Positions 35,350 through 45,340 are shown, counted from the stretch's first letter. The stretch is DNA of 64,000 nucleotides from Sphingopyxis sp. OAS728 (GCF_014873485.1 NZ_JADBDT010000001.1:2108001-2172000); one strand, 5' to 3'. Numbers and translations: made by a program. The notes: a model not told the origin generated them from the sequence alone.

Positions 35350-36747
35350 ATGACCGAATCGACCAAGACCATCTCGTCCCCACGGCGCCGTTTCGCCTTG
35401 TGGCAGGGTGCCGCCGCGCTTTCGACGCTGGCGCTCGTCCCGCTCGCGACCGGGGCGATGGCGACCGTCGATTCGAAGACGCAGGAAGAAATTTCGCGCT
35501 TCATGGACGTCTATCTCGAGGTCAAATCCAACTATGTCGAACCCGTCGACGATTCGAAGCTGATCGAAGGCGCGATCAACGGCATGCTCGCCAGCCTCGA
35601 CCCGCATTCGGGCTATCTCGACGCGCGCGGCTTTTCGAACCTGCGCACGCAGACCGACGGCGAATATGGCGGGCTCGGCCTGTCGGTGACGATGGAAGAC
35701 GGCGTCGTGAAGGTGATCGCGCCGACCGCCGACACCCCCGCCGCCAAGGCGGGGATCAAGGCGGGCGACTATATCACCCACATCAACAAGGAACTGATCT
35801 TCGGCCTGACGCTCGACGAGGCGGTCGAACAGATGCGCGGGCGCCCCGGAACCAAGATCGACATCACCGTCGTGCGCGAAGGGCAGGACAAGCCGATGGA
35901 ACTGTCGCTGACGCGCGAGATCATCGACCTCAAGCCCGTGAAATGGGAAGTCGAGGGCGACGTCGGCGTGCTCACCGTATCGAGCTTCTCGGCCGACGCG
36001 ACCACCGACCTCAAGGCCGCGATGATGGCGGTCGAAAAATCGCTCGGCAAGAAACCGCGCGGCTGGATCCTCGACCTCCGTTCGAACCCCGGCGGGCTGC
36101 TCGACGAAGCCGTCGGGATCAGCGACCTGTTCCTCGAACGCGGCGAGATCGTGTCGCAGCGCGGGCGCAAGAAGGGCGATATCGAACGCTATTTCGCCGA
36201 ACCCGGCGACGCCGCCGGCGGCGCGCCGGTCGTCGTGCTGATCGACTCGGGTTCGGCCTCGGCCTCCGAGATCGTCGCGGGCGCCCTGCAGGACCAGCAT
36301 CGCGCGGTCGTGATGGGTGAACGCAGCTTCGGCAAGGGATCGGTGCAGACCGTGTTGCCGCTGACCGACACCACCGCGCTCCGCCTGACCACCGCGCGTT
36401 ATTATACGCCGTCGGGCCGCAGCGTGCAGGAAGGCGGCATCGAACCCGATATCCGCGTGCCGCAGATCTCGGACCCCGACTATGCCTCGCGCCCGAAGTT
36501 CCGCGAAAGCGACCTGCGCCGCCACCTCGTCAACGAGAAGAAGGTCGACAACGGGCTCCTCGAAAAGGACGAAAAGGCCGATCCGCGCTTCACCGCGACC
36601 GCCGCCGACCTGAAGGCGAAGGGCATCGAGGACTTCCAGCTCCACTATGCGCTGCAGACGATCGGGCGCATCGGTCCGGTCACGCCGCGCATGGCGCAGG
36701 GTAGCAAACCGGCGGTCAAGCCCGCCAAGCCGACCGCGCGCAACTAA
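35350..36747 (+). CDS. ctpA: S41 carboxy-terminal processing protease CtpA
   Basis: 465 residues. N-terminal membrane/signal segment (about 15-38), PDZ domain (about 95-175, YGGLGLSVTMEDGVVKVIAP), then the S41 catalytic core with IDSGSASASEIVAGAL (nucleophile Ser) and GERSFGKGSVQ (catalytic Lys). A periplasmic serine protease that trims C-termini, here directly after the EnvC-like gene. Confidence 0.94.
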   Translation: MTESTKTISSPRRRFALWQGAAALSTLALVPLATGAMATVDSKTQEEISRFMDVYLEVKSNYVEPVDDSKLIEGAINGMLASLDPHSGYLDARGFSNLRTQTDGEYGGLGLSVTMEDGVVKVIAPTADTPAAKAGIKAGDYITHINKELIFGLTLDEAVEQMRGRPGTKIDITVVREGQDKPMELSLTREIIDLKPVKWEVEGDVGVLTVSSFSADATTDLKAAMMAVEKSLGKKPRGWILDLRSNPGGLLDEAVGISDLFLERGEIVSQRGRKKGDIERYFAEPGDAAGGAPVVVLIDSGSASASEIVAGALQDQHRAVVMGERSFGKGSVQTVLPLTDTTALRLTTARYYTPSGRSVQEGGIEPDIRVPQISDPDYASRPKFRESDLRRHLVNEKKVDNGLLEKDEKADPRFTATAADLKAKGIEDFQLHYALQTIGRIGPVTPRMAQGSKPAVKPAKPTARN

Positions 36748-36759
36748 GGGCCTCGGGGC

Positions 36760-37242
36760 ATGCTGAACTCGCGGCTTTCCGCGCCCGTCGTCGCGTTCCT
36801 CGCGCCGCTGCTGCTCTACGGCGGCGCGCTCGTGTCACAATATGGCTTTGGCCTCCATCCGTGCGAAATGTGTTACTGGCAGCGCTGGCCGCACCAGGCG
36901 GCGATCGTGCTGGCGCTGCTCGCGCTGCTGCTCCGCCGCAACGACAAGGCGATGCGCGCGCTCACTCTGCTCGCCGCCGTCGGAATTGCGATCAGCGGTG
37001 CGATCGGCATTTTCCACGCCGGGGTCGAATATGGCTTTTGGGAAGGCATCACGACCTGCGCGACGGGTGGCAGCGGCCCCGTGTCGCTCGATTCGATCAT
37101 GAACGCGCCGTTGATCCGCTGCGACACCGCACAATGGACGCTGTTCGGAATCTCGCTCGCCGGGTTCAACGCGATCTTCTCGCTCGGTGCCGCCGCGTTC
37201 GTCTTGACCTTGCTGCGCCGGAAGACCACATCGGCGGCATGA
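36760..37242 (+). CDS. DsbB-like disulfide bond formation protein
   Basis: 160 residues, four transmembrane helices. The first periplasmic loop has PCEMCYWQRW (CxxC) and the second has cysteines in TTCATGG and IRCDTAQW, as in DsbB/DsbI-type quinone-linked oxidases. It follows ctpA by 12 bases; the stop overlaps the coq7 start (ATGA). Confidence 0.92.
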   Translation: MLNSRLSAPVVAFLAPLLLYGGALVSQYGFGLHPCEMCYWQRWPHQAAIVLALLALLLRRNDKAMRALTLLAAVGIAISGAIGIFHAGVEYGFWEGITTCATGGSGPVSLDSIMNAPLIRCDTAQWTLFGISLAGFNAIFSLGAAAFVLTLLRRKTTSAA

Positions 37243-37754
37243 CAAACAAGCGCACCGCATCGATGATCCGCGTCGACCAGGCGGGCGAATATGGCGCCAC
37301 GCGCATCTATGCCGGCCAGCTCGCGGTGATGGGCGACCGCCACCCTATGGCGCGCGAAATCGCGCATATGGCCGAACAGGAAGAGCGCCACCGCAAATTC
37401 TTCGATGCGATGGTCGCACGGCGCGGCGTGCGCCCGACCGCGCTCCAGCCCTTCTGGAACGTCGCGGGCTTTGCGCTCGGCGCGGTCACCGCCGCAATGG
37501 GGCCGCGCGCCGCGATGGCGTGTACTGCTGCGGTCGAGACCGAAATCGACCGTCATTACCAGCATCAGCTCGACGAACTGGGCGACAGCGACCCCGAACT
37601 CAGCGCCGCAGTCGAGGATTTCCGCGCCGAGGAACTCGAGCATAAGGAAGCCGCGCTCGCGGCGGGCGCCGAAAGCGCTCCCGGCTATCCGGTCCTCAGC
37701 CTCGCGATCCGCGCGGGTTGCCGTGCAGCCATCGCGCTGTCGAAACGTATCTGA
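37239..37754 (+). CDS. coq7: Demethoxyubiquinone hydroxylase (COQ7 family)
   Basis: 171 residues from ATG 37239. The di-iron carboxylate ligands of COQ7 are present: DQAGEYGATRIYAG (E), EQEERHRKFFD (E, H), VETEIDRHY (E) and EELEHKEAAL (E, H). It hydroxylates demethoxyubiquinone late in ubiquinone synthesis. It is the last gene of the overlapping run that starts at proA. Confidence 0.95.
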   Translation: MTNKRTASMIRVDQAGEYGATRIYAGQLAVMGDRHPMAREIAHMAEQEERHRKFFDAMVARRGVRPTALQPFWNVAGFALGAVTAAMGPRAAMACTAAVETEIDRHYQHQLDELGDSDPELSAAVEDFRAEELEHKEAALAAGAESAPGYPVLSLAIRAGCRAAIALSKRI

Positions 37755-37834
37755 TAGACTAACCGCCGGCGGCCGTTCACGACGGATGCAGGTAGCGGCT
37801 GCCATGCCGCCTGAAACGACAAAGGAAGATCGAG

Positions 37835-38437
37835 ATGACCCGCCTCCCCCTGTTCGCGCTGATCCTCGCCGGCAGTGTCGCCGCCATGCCCGCCGCGACG
37901 CAGCAGACGGTGGAGGCCGAAAAGATCAATCAGGTCATCGTCTATGGCAACGACCAGTGCGAACAGTCGAGCCCCGACGAAATCGTCGTGTGTAACCGCC
38001 TGCCCGAAACCGAACGCTATCGCGTCCCCGAGATGCTGCGCGGCAATCCGCTCGACGTGCGCAACGAAGCCTGGGCGAACAAGGTCGTCGCGGTCGAACG
38101 CGTCGGCCGCTTCGGCACCGACAGCTGCTCGCCGACCGGCCTCGGCGGCTTCACCGGCTGCACGCAGCAGCTGGTCGCGGGCGCCAAGGCCGAACGCCAG
38201 GCGGCGAACAAGACCGACTGGCAGGCGATGATCGCCGACGAGCGCGCGAAGCGCATTGCGGGCATCGACGCCGCATCGGACCAGGTCGAAGCCGCGGTCG
38301 TCGCCGAGGAACGCGCGCTCGCCGAGCGGCAGAAAGCCGCCGAAGAGCTCGAACGTCAGGCGAGCGGCCAGGCCCCCGCGCCCACGGCACCCGACGAAGC
38401 CGACGCCGCGCCGCTGCCGACCCCGCCGAAGCCCTGA
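37835..38437 (+). CDS. Hypothetical periplasmic protein
   Basis: 200 residues with a signal peptide (about 1-22). Mature part contains CEQSSPDEIVVCN and TDSCSPTGLGGFTGC, four cysteines that may pair, then a helical stretch and a proline-rich C-terminus. AAGGAAG lies before the ATG. I recognise this layout from sphingomonads but know no function. Confidence 0.78.
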   Translation: MTRLPLFALILAGSVAAMPAATQQTVEAEKINQVIVYGNDQCEQSSPDEIVVCNRLPETERYRVPEMLRGNPLDVRNEAWANKVVAVERVGRFGTDSCSPTGLGGFTGCTQQLVAGAKAERQAANKTDWQAMIADERAKRIAGIDAASDQVEAAVVAEERALAERQKAAEELERQASGQAPAPTAPDEADAAPLPTPPKP

Positions 38438-38660
38438 GGCTGCACGCCCCCACACCCCCAAAACACCCCTGACCGGCGCCCCAAATAGCCGGAAACACTG
38501 CCAGAATTGCACCGATTTTGTGGCCCAACGCGTTTTCGTTGCGAATCCGCGCCGAATTGAGTGCAAAAATTAACGAATCGCTGGCAAGCTGTCTTGACTT
38601 GGGAATTTTTGGGGCAAAACGTGCGGTTCTGGGAATCGCCAGCCTAAGGGGGCTGTAAAC

Positions 38661-39059
38661 ATGGCAACAGCATTTGGTCCGCGCCTGTGGAGGCGCACGG
38701 CAGTTAGCGTGCCGCCGGCACGGAGTCTGGGTCGCCGAATGACGTGGCACGCCGCCGCCGCCCTCCTCGCTTTTGCCGCGCTCCAGATCTGGCTCGTGAT
38801 GAGTGCCATGGCCGCCGGGGCGCCGTCCGCCCTCATCGTCGTCGCTCTCGTCATGCTACTCGCGCTTGCGCTGCCCGTTGCGCGCTCGACCGAACGCCAT
38901 TGGTATCGCCTCAGCCGCCAGGCGCTCGCAAGCTGGGGCCTGCACGCGCGTTTCCGCCGCGACGTCCGCCGTCTGTGGGTCGCGGCACTCACGCTGCCCT
39001 TCCTTTGGATCAGCGGCGCGATGGCCGCCACCGACGCGATCGCCGCGATCATCAAATAA
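38661..39059 (+). CDS. Hypothetical inner-membrane protein
   Basis: 132 residues with three hydrophobic helices (about 30-50, 55-73, 107-125) separated by arginine-rich loops. AAGGGGG precedes the ATG. No family recognised. Confidence 0.7.
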   Translation: MATAFGPRLWRRTAVSVPPARSLGRRMTWHAAAALLAFAALQIWLVMSAMAAGAPSALIVVALVMLLALALPVARSTERHWYRLSRQALASWGLHARFRRDVRRLWVAALTLPFLWISGAMAATDAIAAIIK

Positions 39060-39074
39060 GCCTTCCGCTTTCAT

Positions 39075-39147
39075 CGTCATCCCGGACTTGATCCGGGATC
39101 CATTCCGACAGCGAAGTCATGGACCCCGGATCAAGTCCGGGGTGACG
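39075..39147. repeat. Intergenic palindrome element, type B (copy 1)
   Basis: CGTCATCCCGGACTTGATCC begins at 39075 and the reverse complement, with small changes, ends at 39147. Each arm also contains an inner hairpin (CCGGACTTGATCCGG). The same element recurs at 49596. Confidence 0.9.
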
Positions 39148-39200
39148 ACGTTTGATGACTTTATTTTGACCCTTGCCCGCGTGCCGTATAGGGCGCGGGG

Positions 39201-40544
39201 ATGCTGACCGTTTCCGAAGCCCTCGATCGCGCGCAGATGCTGTGTGACGCCGCCGCGAAAGCCGGCGCCGATGCCGCCGACGCCCTCTATTATTGCAACG
39301 CCGCCACCTCGGTCTCGATGCGGCTCGGCGCGCTCGAGGATGTCGAGCGGTCCGAGGGGCAGGATATTTCACTGCGCGTCTTCGTCGGCCAGCGCAGCGC
39401 GAGCGTGTCGACCGCCGACATGGACGCCGGCGAACTTGCAAAGCTGGTCGAACGCTGCGTCGCGATGGCGCGCGAGGCGCCCGAGGATCCCTATGCGGGC
39501 CTGGCGCCCGAGGAATTGCTCTTCAAGGGCGCCGTTCCCGATTTCGACCTCGACGACAACAGCGAAGCCGATCCCGCCGCGCTGCGTGAAGCGGCGCTTG
39601 CGGTCGAGGAAGCCGCGCGCGCCGTCGCGGGCGTGACCAACAGCGAGGGCGGCAGCGCGAGCCACAGCCGCACGCGCTTCGCGCTCGCGACCAGCCACGG
39701 CTTTGCCGGCGGTTACGGGTCGAGCGGCCATAGCCTGTCGGCGAGTGTCATCGCGGGCGAAGGCGCGACCATGCAGCGCGACTATGGCTGGCACAGCGCC
39801 CACCACCTCGCCGACCTCGAAAGCGCCGCCGATATCGGCAAGCGCGCCGGCACCCGCGCCGTCGCAAGGCTCAATCCCGGCAAGGCGCCGAACGGCAAGC
39901 TGCCCGTACTGCTCGACCCGCGCGTCAGCGGCGGCATCGTCGGCCATCTGCTCGGCGCGATCGCCGGCCCCGCCATCGCGCGCGGCACCAGCTTCCTGCT
40001 CGGCAAGGAAGAGCAGATGCTGTTCGACAGCGGCATCGTCATCCGCGACGAGCCCCACCGCCCGCGCGGCCTGCGCAGCCGCGCCTTCGACGGCGAAGGC
40101 CTGCCGACCGCAGCGCGTAACCTGGTCGAGGGCGGCAAGATCACCGGCTGGCTGCTCGACACGGCGTCGGCGAAGCAGCTCGGTCTGGCCCCGACCGGCC
40201 ACGCCAGCCGCGGCGGCGGTGCTTCCGGGGTCGGCGCGAGCAACCTGAACCTGGCACCGGGCAATGTGACGCCTGCGGCGCTGATGGAAGGCATCGCCGA
40301 TGGCGTCTATATCACCGAGCTGATCGGCCACGGCGTGAACCCCGTGACCGGCGACTACAGCCGCGGCGCGTCGGGCTTCCTGATCAAGGATGGCGCGCTC
40401 GCCGGGCCGATCGCCGAATTCACCATCGCGGGCAATCTGATCGACATGTTCGCGGCGCTGATCCCCGCGAACGACCTTGAGTTCCGTCACGCCGTCAACG
40501 CGCCGACGCTGCGTATCGACGGCATGACCGTCGCCAGCAGCTAA
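39201..40544 (+). CDS. pmbA: TldD/PmbA family metalloprotease, PmbA-like
   Basis: 447 residues. Motifs include ALEDVERSEGQDISLRVFVG, a C-terminal GASGFLIKDGALAGPIAEFTIAGNL and NLNLAPGN. TldD/PmbA proteins act together on peptides such as microcins and the CcdA antitoxin; the TldD subunit carries the zinc. Its stop shares an A with the next gene's ATG (TAATG). Confidence 0.93.
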   Translation: MLTVSEALDRAQMLCDAAAKAGADAADALYYCNAATSVSMRLGALEDVERSEGQDISLRVFVGQRSASVSTADMDAGELAKLVERCVAMAREAPEDPYAGLAPEELLFKGAVPDFDLDDNSEADPAALREAALAVEEAARAVAGVTNSEGGSASHSRTRFALATSHGFAGGYGSSGHSLSASVIAGEGATMQRDYGWHSAHHLADLESAADIGKRAGTRAVARLNPGKAPNGKLPVLLDPRVSGGIVGHLLGAIAGPAIARGTSFLLGKEEQMLFDSGIVIRDEPHRPRGLRSRAFDGEGLPTAARNLVEGGKITGWLLDTASAKQLGLAPTGHASRGGGASGVGASNLNLAPGNVTPAALMEGIADGVYITELIGHGVNPVTGDYSRGASGFLIKDGALAGPIAEFTIAGNLIDMFAALIPANDLEFRHAVNAPTLRIDGMTVASS

Positions 40545-41335
40545 TGCCCGGTCGCAACGTCGAAGCCGCGATCGCCGCGACGCGCGAGGTTGGCGACATG
40601 GCGATGGCGCGCTGGCGCGGCGAGGGGCAAAAGGTCAATGTCTGGAACAAGTCGCACGACAATCCGGTCAGCGACGTCGACCTGGCAGTCGATGCCCGGT
40701 TGAAGGCCGTCCTCGGCGCAATGGTGCCCGAGGCGGGATGGCTGTCCGAAGAGACCGCCGACAATGAAGCGCGGCTGTCGTGCCGCGCCATGTGGTGCGT
40801 CGACCCGATCGACGGCACGCGCGATTTCATCCGCGGCCGCCCCGGCTGGTGCGTGTCGGTCGCGCTGGTGATCGACGGCGCCCCCGAATTCGGCATCCTC
40901 TATGCCCCCGCGCTCGACGAACTCTGGGTCGCGCAAAAGGGTCAGGGCGCGCTGCTCAACGGGGAAGCGCTGCACGCCAGCCAGCGCACGACCTTCGCCG
41001 GATCGCGCGTGCCCGCCGATGCGCTGCCCAAGGTCGACAGCGACCTCGTCATCGTCACCAAGCCGAATAGCATCGCGCTCCGCATGGCGCTCGTCGCCGA
41101 CGACCGCGCCGATCTGGTCGCGACGCTGCGCTGGGGCTTCGAATGGGATGTCGCCGCCGCAGCACTGATCGCCAGCGAGGCTGGTGCGACCGTCACCGAC
41201 GCGTTCGGCGCGCCTTTGCGCTTCAATACGCCGCGCGCGCAAGCATTCGGCGTCATCGCCTGTGCACCCGGAATCCACACCGCGGTCGTCGACCGCTTGC
41301 ATGATCGCGCGGTCGCTCTTACATCGGCGTCCTGA
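40544..41335 (+). CDS. Inositol monophosphatase family protein (CysQ-like)
   Basis: 263 residues. The metal-binding motif WCVDPIDGTRDF and the C-terminal FEWDVAAAALIASEAGA are typical of the IMPase/CysQ superfamily; EETAD supplies an early metal-binding Glu. It is likely a 3'(2'),5'-bisphosphate nucleotidase or an inositol phosphatase. It is coupled to pmbA by the TAATG overlap. Confidence 0.92.
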   Translation: MPGRNVEAAIAATREVGDMAMARWRGEGQKVNVWNKSHDNPVSDVDLAVDARLKAVLGAMVPEAGWLSEETADNEARLSCRAMWCVDPIDGTRDFIRGRPGWCVSVALVIDGAPEFGILYAPALDELWVAQKGQGALLNGEALHASQRTTFAGSRVPADALPKVDSDLVIVTKPNSIALRMALVADDRADLVATLRWGFEWDVAAAALIASEAGATVTDAFGAPLRFNTPRAQAFGVIACAPGIHTAVVDRLHDRAVALTSAS

Positions 41336-41369
41336 GCCGCATCCGCGGCTTCAAACCACCGCACTTCGC

Positions 41370-41398
41370 TTGACAATCGGGCCGACTCACCTTAGTTG
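41370..41398 (+). promoter_or_regulatory. Possible promoter of the rpsM-rpoA operon
   Basis: TTGACA (41370-41375), 17-base spacer, then TAGTTG (41393-41398), a weak -10. It lies in the 199-base gap before rpsM. The -35 is consensus; the -10 is poor, so this is a candidate only. Confidence 0.4.
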
Positions 41399-41534
41399 CG
41401 CGTCCATTCCGACAGCCTGACCGGACGGCGAAGCGCCCCTGCGCGCATCGTGGTCCGTTTTTTGCGTTGGAAAATCAGACGCTTTGAGATGGGGCCGATT
41501 GCCAGCGGCCCCGTGGAGCAGGAGAAAGTTACCA

Positions 41535-41903
41535 ATGGCACGTATTGCGGGCGTCAATCTGCCCACCAACAAGCGCGTGATCATCGCGCTCACCTACATC
41601 CACGGCATCGGTCGCAAGACCGCGGTCGACATCGCCAACAAGCTGAACATCGACCATAGCCGCCGCGTTCAGGATCTCTCGGATGCCGAAATCCTCCAGA
41701 TCCGCGAAACGCTCGACGCTGACCACACGGTCGAGGGTGATCTTCGTCGCAACACGGCGATGAACATCAAGCGCCTGATGGACCTCGCCTGCTACCGCGG
41801 GCTGCGTCATCGCAAGGGCCTCCCGGTCCGTGGCCAGCGTACGCACACCAATGCGCGCACCCGCAAGGGCAAGGCAAAGGCGATCGCCGGTAAGAAGAAG
41901 TAA
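41535..41903 (+). CDS. rpsM: 30S ribosomal protein S13
   Basis: 122 residues from ATG 41535 (GGAGAAAG upstream). Begins [18 protein letters not shown], ends with the basic [19 protein letters not shown] tail typical of S13. S13 sits at the head of the small subunit and contacts tRNA in the P site. Confidence 0.98.
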   Translation: MARIAGVNLPTNKRVIIALTYIHGIGRKTAVDIANKLNIDHSRRVQDLSDAEILQIRETLDADHTVEGDLRRNTAMNIKRLMDLACYRGLRHRKGLPVRGQRTHTNARTRKGKAKAIAGKKK

Positions 41904-42006
41904 GGTTTTGAGCGCGTCCATCCGGGCGCGCTTCCTTACTTTTCGCCGTTGGTCACCGAAAGAAACCGACGGCCGCTTCGCAGAATTCAGGATTTAGGAT
42001 AGCAAC

Positions 42007-42396
42007 ATGGCTCGTGAACCGCAGCGCCTTCGTCGGCGCGAACGCAAAAACATCTCGTCGGGCGTCGCGCACGTCAACGCGACCTTCAACAACACGATGA
42101 TCACCATCACCGACGCGCAGGGCAATGCAATTGCCTGGTCGAGCGCCGGCATGATGGGCTTCAAGGGAAGCCGCAAGTCGACCCCGTACGCCGCCCAGGT
42201 GTGCGCCGAAGACGCCGGCAAGAAGGCCGCCGAACATGGCGTCCGCACCCTCGAAGTCGAAGTCAAGGGCCCTGGCGCCGGCCGTGAATCGGCTCTCCGC
42301 GCGCTGCAGGCCGTCGGGTTCCACATCACGTCGATCCGCGACGTGACGCCGATCCCGCACAATGGCGTCCGCCCGGCCAAGCGCCGCCGCGTCTGA
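42007..42396 (+). CDS. rpsK: 30S ribosomal protein S11
   Basis: 129 residues. [20 protein letters not shown] and [13 protein letters not shown] are conserved S11 stretches, with the C-terminal [16 protein letters not shown]. It follows rpsM by 103 bases in the standard order. Confidence 0.98.
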   Translation: MAREPQRLRRRERKNISSGVAHVNATFNNTMITITDAQGNAIAWSSAGMMGFKGSRKSTPYAAQVCAEDAGKKAAEHGVRTLEVEVKGPGAGRESALRALQAVGFHITSIRDVTPIPHNGVRPAKRRRV

Positions 42397-42496
42397 CGTC
42401 TTACGGGCGCGCTCCGCCGGAGCGCTGCCCGCATAAAATCCTCGCTGGACAGGTGGCCCGACCCCCGCCTGTCCCGCCCAAAGCAAAGGGAAATCC

Positions 42497-43555
42497 ATGA
42501 CTGTCAATATCCGGAACTGGCAGGAATTGAAGAAGCCCAGCAACCTGGAAATCAAGGCTGGCAGCGACGGCAAGCGCAAGGCGACCTTCGTCGCCGAACC
42601 GCTCGAGCGCGGCTTTGGCCTGACGCTCGGCAACGCGCTGCGCCGCGTGCTGCTCTCGTCGCTCCAGGGTGCGGCTATCACGTCGATCAAGATCGAGAAT
42701 GTGCTCCACGAATTCTCGAGCCTCGCCGGCGTGCGTGAAGACGTCACCGATATCGTCCTCAACGTGAAGCAGATCGCGCTCAAGATGGAAGGTGAAGGCC
42801 CGAAGCGTCTTCAGCTTTCGGCGACCGGTCCCGCGACCGTCAAGGCCGGCGACATCATGGTGTCGGGCGACATCAAGGTGATGAACCCGAACCATGTCAT
42901 CTGCCACCTCGACGATGGCGCGACGCTGAACATGGAACTCGTTGCCGACACCGGCAAGGGTTATGTCCCCGCCACCGCCAACCGTCCGATCGACGCGCCG
43001 ATCGGCCTGATCCCGGTCGACTCGCTTTACTCGCCCGTGCGCCAGGTCGCCTACAAGGTCGACAATGCCCGCATCGGCCAGGAACTGGACTATGACAAGC
43101 TGAACCTGACCATCGAAACCGATGGCACGGTGACCCCGGAAGACGCCGTGGCCTATGCCGCGCGCATCCTCCAGGACCAGCTCCAGGTCTTCGTCCACTT
43201 CGAAGAAGCGATGAACGACAGCGGCCTCATCGGCATGGCGGCTTCGCCGACCACCGCCGACGAAAGCGACGTCAACCAGCTCAACCGCTTCCTTCTCAAG
43301 AAGGTCGACGAGCTCGAACTGTCGGTCCGTTCGGCCAACTGCCTCAAGAACGACAACATCATCTACATCGGTGATCTCGTTCAGAAGACCGAAGCCGAAA
43401 TGCTTCGCACGCCGAACTTCGGCCGCAAGTCCTTGAACGAAATCAAGGAAGTGCTGTCGTCGATGGGTCTGCGCCTCGGCATGGACATCCCCGGCTGGCC
43501 GCCGGAAAATATCGAAGAAATGGCCAAGAAGCTCGAGCAAGAGCTGCTGGGTTAA
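42497..43555 (+). CDS. rpoA: DNA-directed RNA polymerase alpha subunit
   Basis: 352 residues. N-terminal dimerisation domain with [20 protein letters not shown], and C-terminal domain with [20 protein letters not shown] and [17 protein letters not shown]. Both domains are complete, and the length is usual for alphaproteobacteria. Confidence 0.99.
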   Translation: MTVNIRNWQELKKPSNLEIKAGSDGKRKATFVAEPLERGFGLTLGNALRRVLLSSLQGAAITSIKIENVLHEFSSLAGVREDVTDIVLNVKQIALKMEGEGPKRLQLSATGPATVKAGDIMVSGDIKVMNPNHVICHLDDGATLNMELVADTGKGYVPATANRPIDAPIGLIPVDSLYSPVRQVAYKVDNARIGQELDYDKLNLTIETDGTVTPEDAVAYAARILQDQLQVFVHFEEAMNDSGLIGMAASPTTADESDVNQLNRFLLKKVDELELSVRSANCLKNDNIIYIGDLVQKTEAEMLRTPNFGRKSLNEIKEVLSSMGLRLGMDIPGWPPENIEEMAKKLEQELLG

Positions 43556-43568
43556 TTCCGAAGCTGTG

Positions 43569-43586
43569 CCCCGGCGAAAGCCGGGG
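43569..43586. repeat. Half copy of the type A hairpin between rpoA and rplQ
   Basis: CCCCGGC (43569-43575), GAAA loop, GCCGGGG (43580-43586). A single arm of the type A element inside an operon; the RNA would form a stable GNRA-capped hairpin. Confidence 0.8.
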
Positions 43587-43672
43587 TCCGGCAACAACGG
43601 GAATGGGTCGGCCCGCAATCGACCTGGTCTGGGCTACCTCACACGGGCCCTTAACAAACGAAGGAATGGGTT

Positions 43673-44095
43673 ATGCGTCATAAATCGGGTGGCCGGAAGC
43701 TGCAGCGCACGAGCGCGCATCGCACGGCCCTGTTCCGCAACATGTCGGCTTCGCTCATCAAGCATGAGCAGATCACGACGACCGTCGCCAAGGCGAAGGA
43801 ACTGCGTCCCTACGTCGAAAAGCTGGTGACGCTCGCCAAGCGCGGTGGCCTTGCCAACCGTCGCCTCGCGAACAGCCGCCTGCTCGACGACACGCAGCTC
43901 AAGAAGCTGTTCGACGTTCTCGCCGAACGCTACAAGGACCGCAACGGCGGCTACACCCGCGTGATCAAGGCCGGCATCCGCGCCTCGGACGCGGCGCCGA
44001 TGGCGATCATCGAATTCGTCGACCGCGACGTCGATGCCAAGGGCCAGGATTCGGGTCCGGTGGAACAATATGACGAGGACATGGCCGAAGCCTGA
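43673..44095 (+). CDS. rplQ: 50S ribosomal protein L17
   Basis: 140 residues. [20 protein letters not shown] is the L17 N-terminus, followed by [26 protein letters not shown] lies before the ATG. It ends the rpsM-rpoA operon; a terminator follows. Confidence 0.98.
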   Translation: MRHKSGGRKLQRTSAHRTALFRNMSASLIKHEQITTTVAKAKELRPYVEKLVTLAKRGGLANRRLANSRLLDDTQLKKLFDVLAERYKDRNGGYTRVIKAGIRASDAAPMAIIEFVDRDVDAKGQDSGPVEQYDEDMAEA

Positions 44096-44118
44096 GCTTC
44101 GCCTCTTCGCTAAAGATC

Positions 44119-44152
44119 AAGGGCGGCGTCCGAAAGGATGGCCGCCCTTTTT
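44119..44152 (+). terminator. Rho-independent terminator after rplQ
   Basis: AAGGGCGGC (44119-44127) pairs with GCCGCCCTT (44141-44149), followed by a T-run to 44152. Confidence 0.88.
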
Positions 44153-44165
44153 CTTTGCGCGTTGA

Positions 44166-44320
44166 ACAGCCGGTTTGGGGTGGAGAACTGCCCCCGTGCA
44201 CCCCGGCGAAAGCCGGGGCCCAGAGCGGAAAAGCGCAAGGTTAGTGTTGGAATTCTGGGCCCCGGCTTTCGCCGGGGTTCACATCCCTATCGGCCGCAAT
44301 CGGTCGAAAGCGATCTATTT
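44166..44320. repeat. Intergenic palindrome element, type A (copy 2, with flanks)
   Basis: 24-base arms at 44200-44223 and 44255-44278; the spacer and flanks closely match the copy at 17938-18085. This fills most of the 382-base gap between rplQ and the next gene. The remaining 44321-44477 holds no gene that I can see and should contain the promoter of the gene at 44478. Confidence 0.9.
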
Positions 44321-44477
44321 CTCAGCATGTGGACGATATCGACCCCGGCCTTCACCACGCCAGATATGCATCAAATCGGGACAGACTCTTCACGGTTAAC
44401 GGATTCGCGGAAAGATGCCGATTTTGCTAACAAGCTGTTAACCAATCGGTTCAGGCCGGGCGAACAGGGAGCTTGTC

Positions 44478-45302
44478 ATGCGCACGATCATTTTGTTGGG
44501 AATGGCTGCGGGGTCGTTGCTGCTAGCGGGGCGCGCCGGCGCCGAACAGCCCGCGCTCGACTATGGCGTCCCCGCCGATCCCGATGCGCGCGTCTACACC
44601 GGCTATCCCGACCGCGTGCCGAGCGAAGTCGAATATCGCCGCGTCTCGGGCTATGATGCCGAGGGCCGCTGGACCGGTACCTGGGACGGCACGTACGAGA
44701 CGTCCGACGGCCGTCGGTACGAGGGCCGGTACGAAGGCACGGTCGAGGGCCATGGCGCGGACTATCCGCCGCCGCCCGCTTATGATCCCTATTATCAGGG
44801 CGGCTATGACGCCCGTTACAACGAAGAGATGGAACGCCGCTGTGGCCGGGGGGGCACAGTGGGCGGCGCGGTTGTCGGCGGGCTCGTGGGGGGCATCGCC
44901 GGCAACCGCATAGCCGGGCACGGCGATCGCACCGCGGGCACGCTGATCGGCGCCGGGGTCGGCGCGCTCGCCGGCTCGGCGATCGGCAATGCAGCGGACA
45001 AGAAGAAGTGCGAGGAATATTGGTCGAGCCGCACTGTCCGCTATCGCCATGACGGCGGCCACTACCAGGGCGGCTATTATCCCGGCGGCTATTCGACGAG
45101 CTATCAATATGGCGGTTATGGCTACGGTTATTATACGCCCGGCGTCGTCGTCACCACGATCATCAACGGCGCGCCCGTCGTGACCGAACGGGTCGAGACG
45201 TCGACGCGCACCTATTATGAAAATGTGCCGGTGCGGAAACGCTATGCCGCAAAGAAGAAGTGGAAGCCGAAACCCAAGGCGGTTCCGCGCTGCGTCTGCT
45301 GA
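44478..45302 (+). CDS. Secreted glycine-zipper 2TM protein
   Basis: 274 residues with signal peptide RTIILLGMAAGSLLLAGRAGA. A glycine zipper (GGTVGGAVVGGLVGGIAGNR, then GTLIGAGVGALAGSAIGNAAD) lies near residues 127-175, the glycine-zipper 2TM kind found in envelope proteins. The flanks are rich in Tyr, Gly and Pro. AGGGAGC lies before the ATG. Two smaller secreted proteins follow, each with its own terminator. Confidence 0.88.
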   Translation: MRTIILLGMAAGSLLLAGRAGAEQPALDYGVPADPDARVYTGYPDRVPSEVEYRRVSGYDAEGRWTGTWDGTYETSDGRRYEGRYEGTVEGHGADYPPPPAYDPYYQGGYDARYNEEMERRCGRGGTVGGAVVGGLVGGIAGNRIAGHGDRTAGTLIGAGVGALAGSAIGNAADKKKCEEYWSSRTVRYRHDGGHYQGGYYPGGYSTSYQYGGYGYGYYTPGVVVTTIINGAPVVTERVETSTRTYYENVPVRKRYAAKKKWKPKPKAVPRCVC

Positions 45303-45340
45303 TACCCAGGAAAAGGTCTGGTCACCTATACTGGTCCCAG

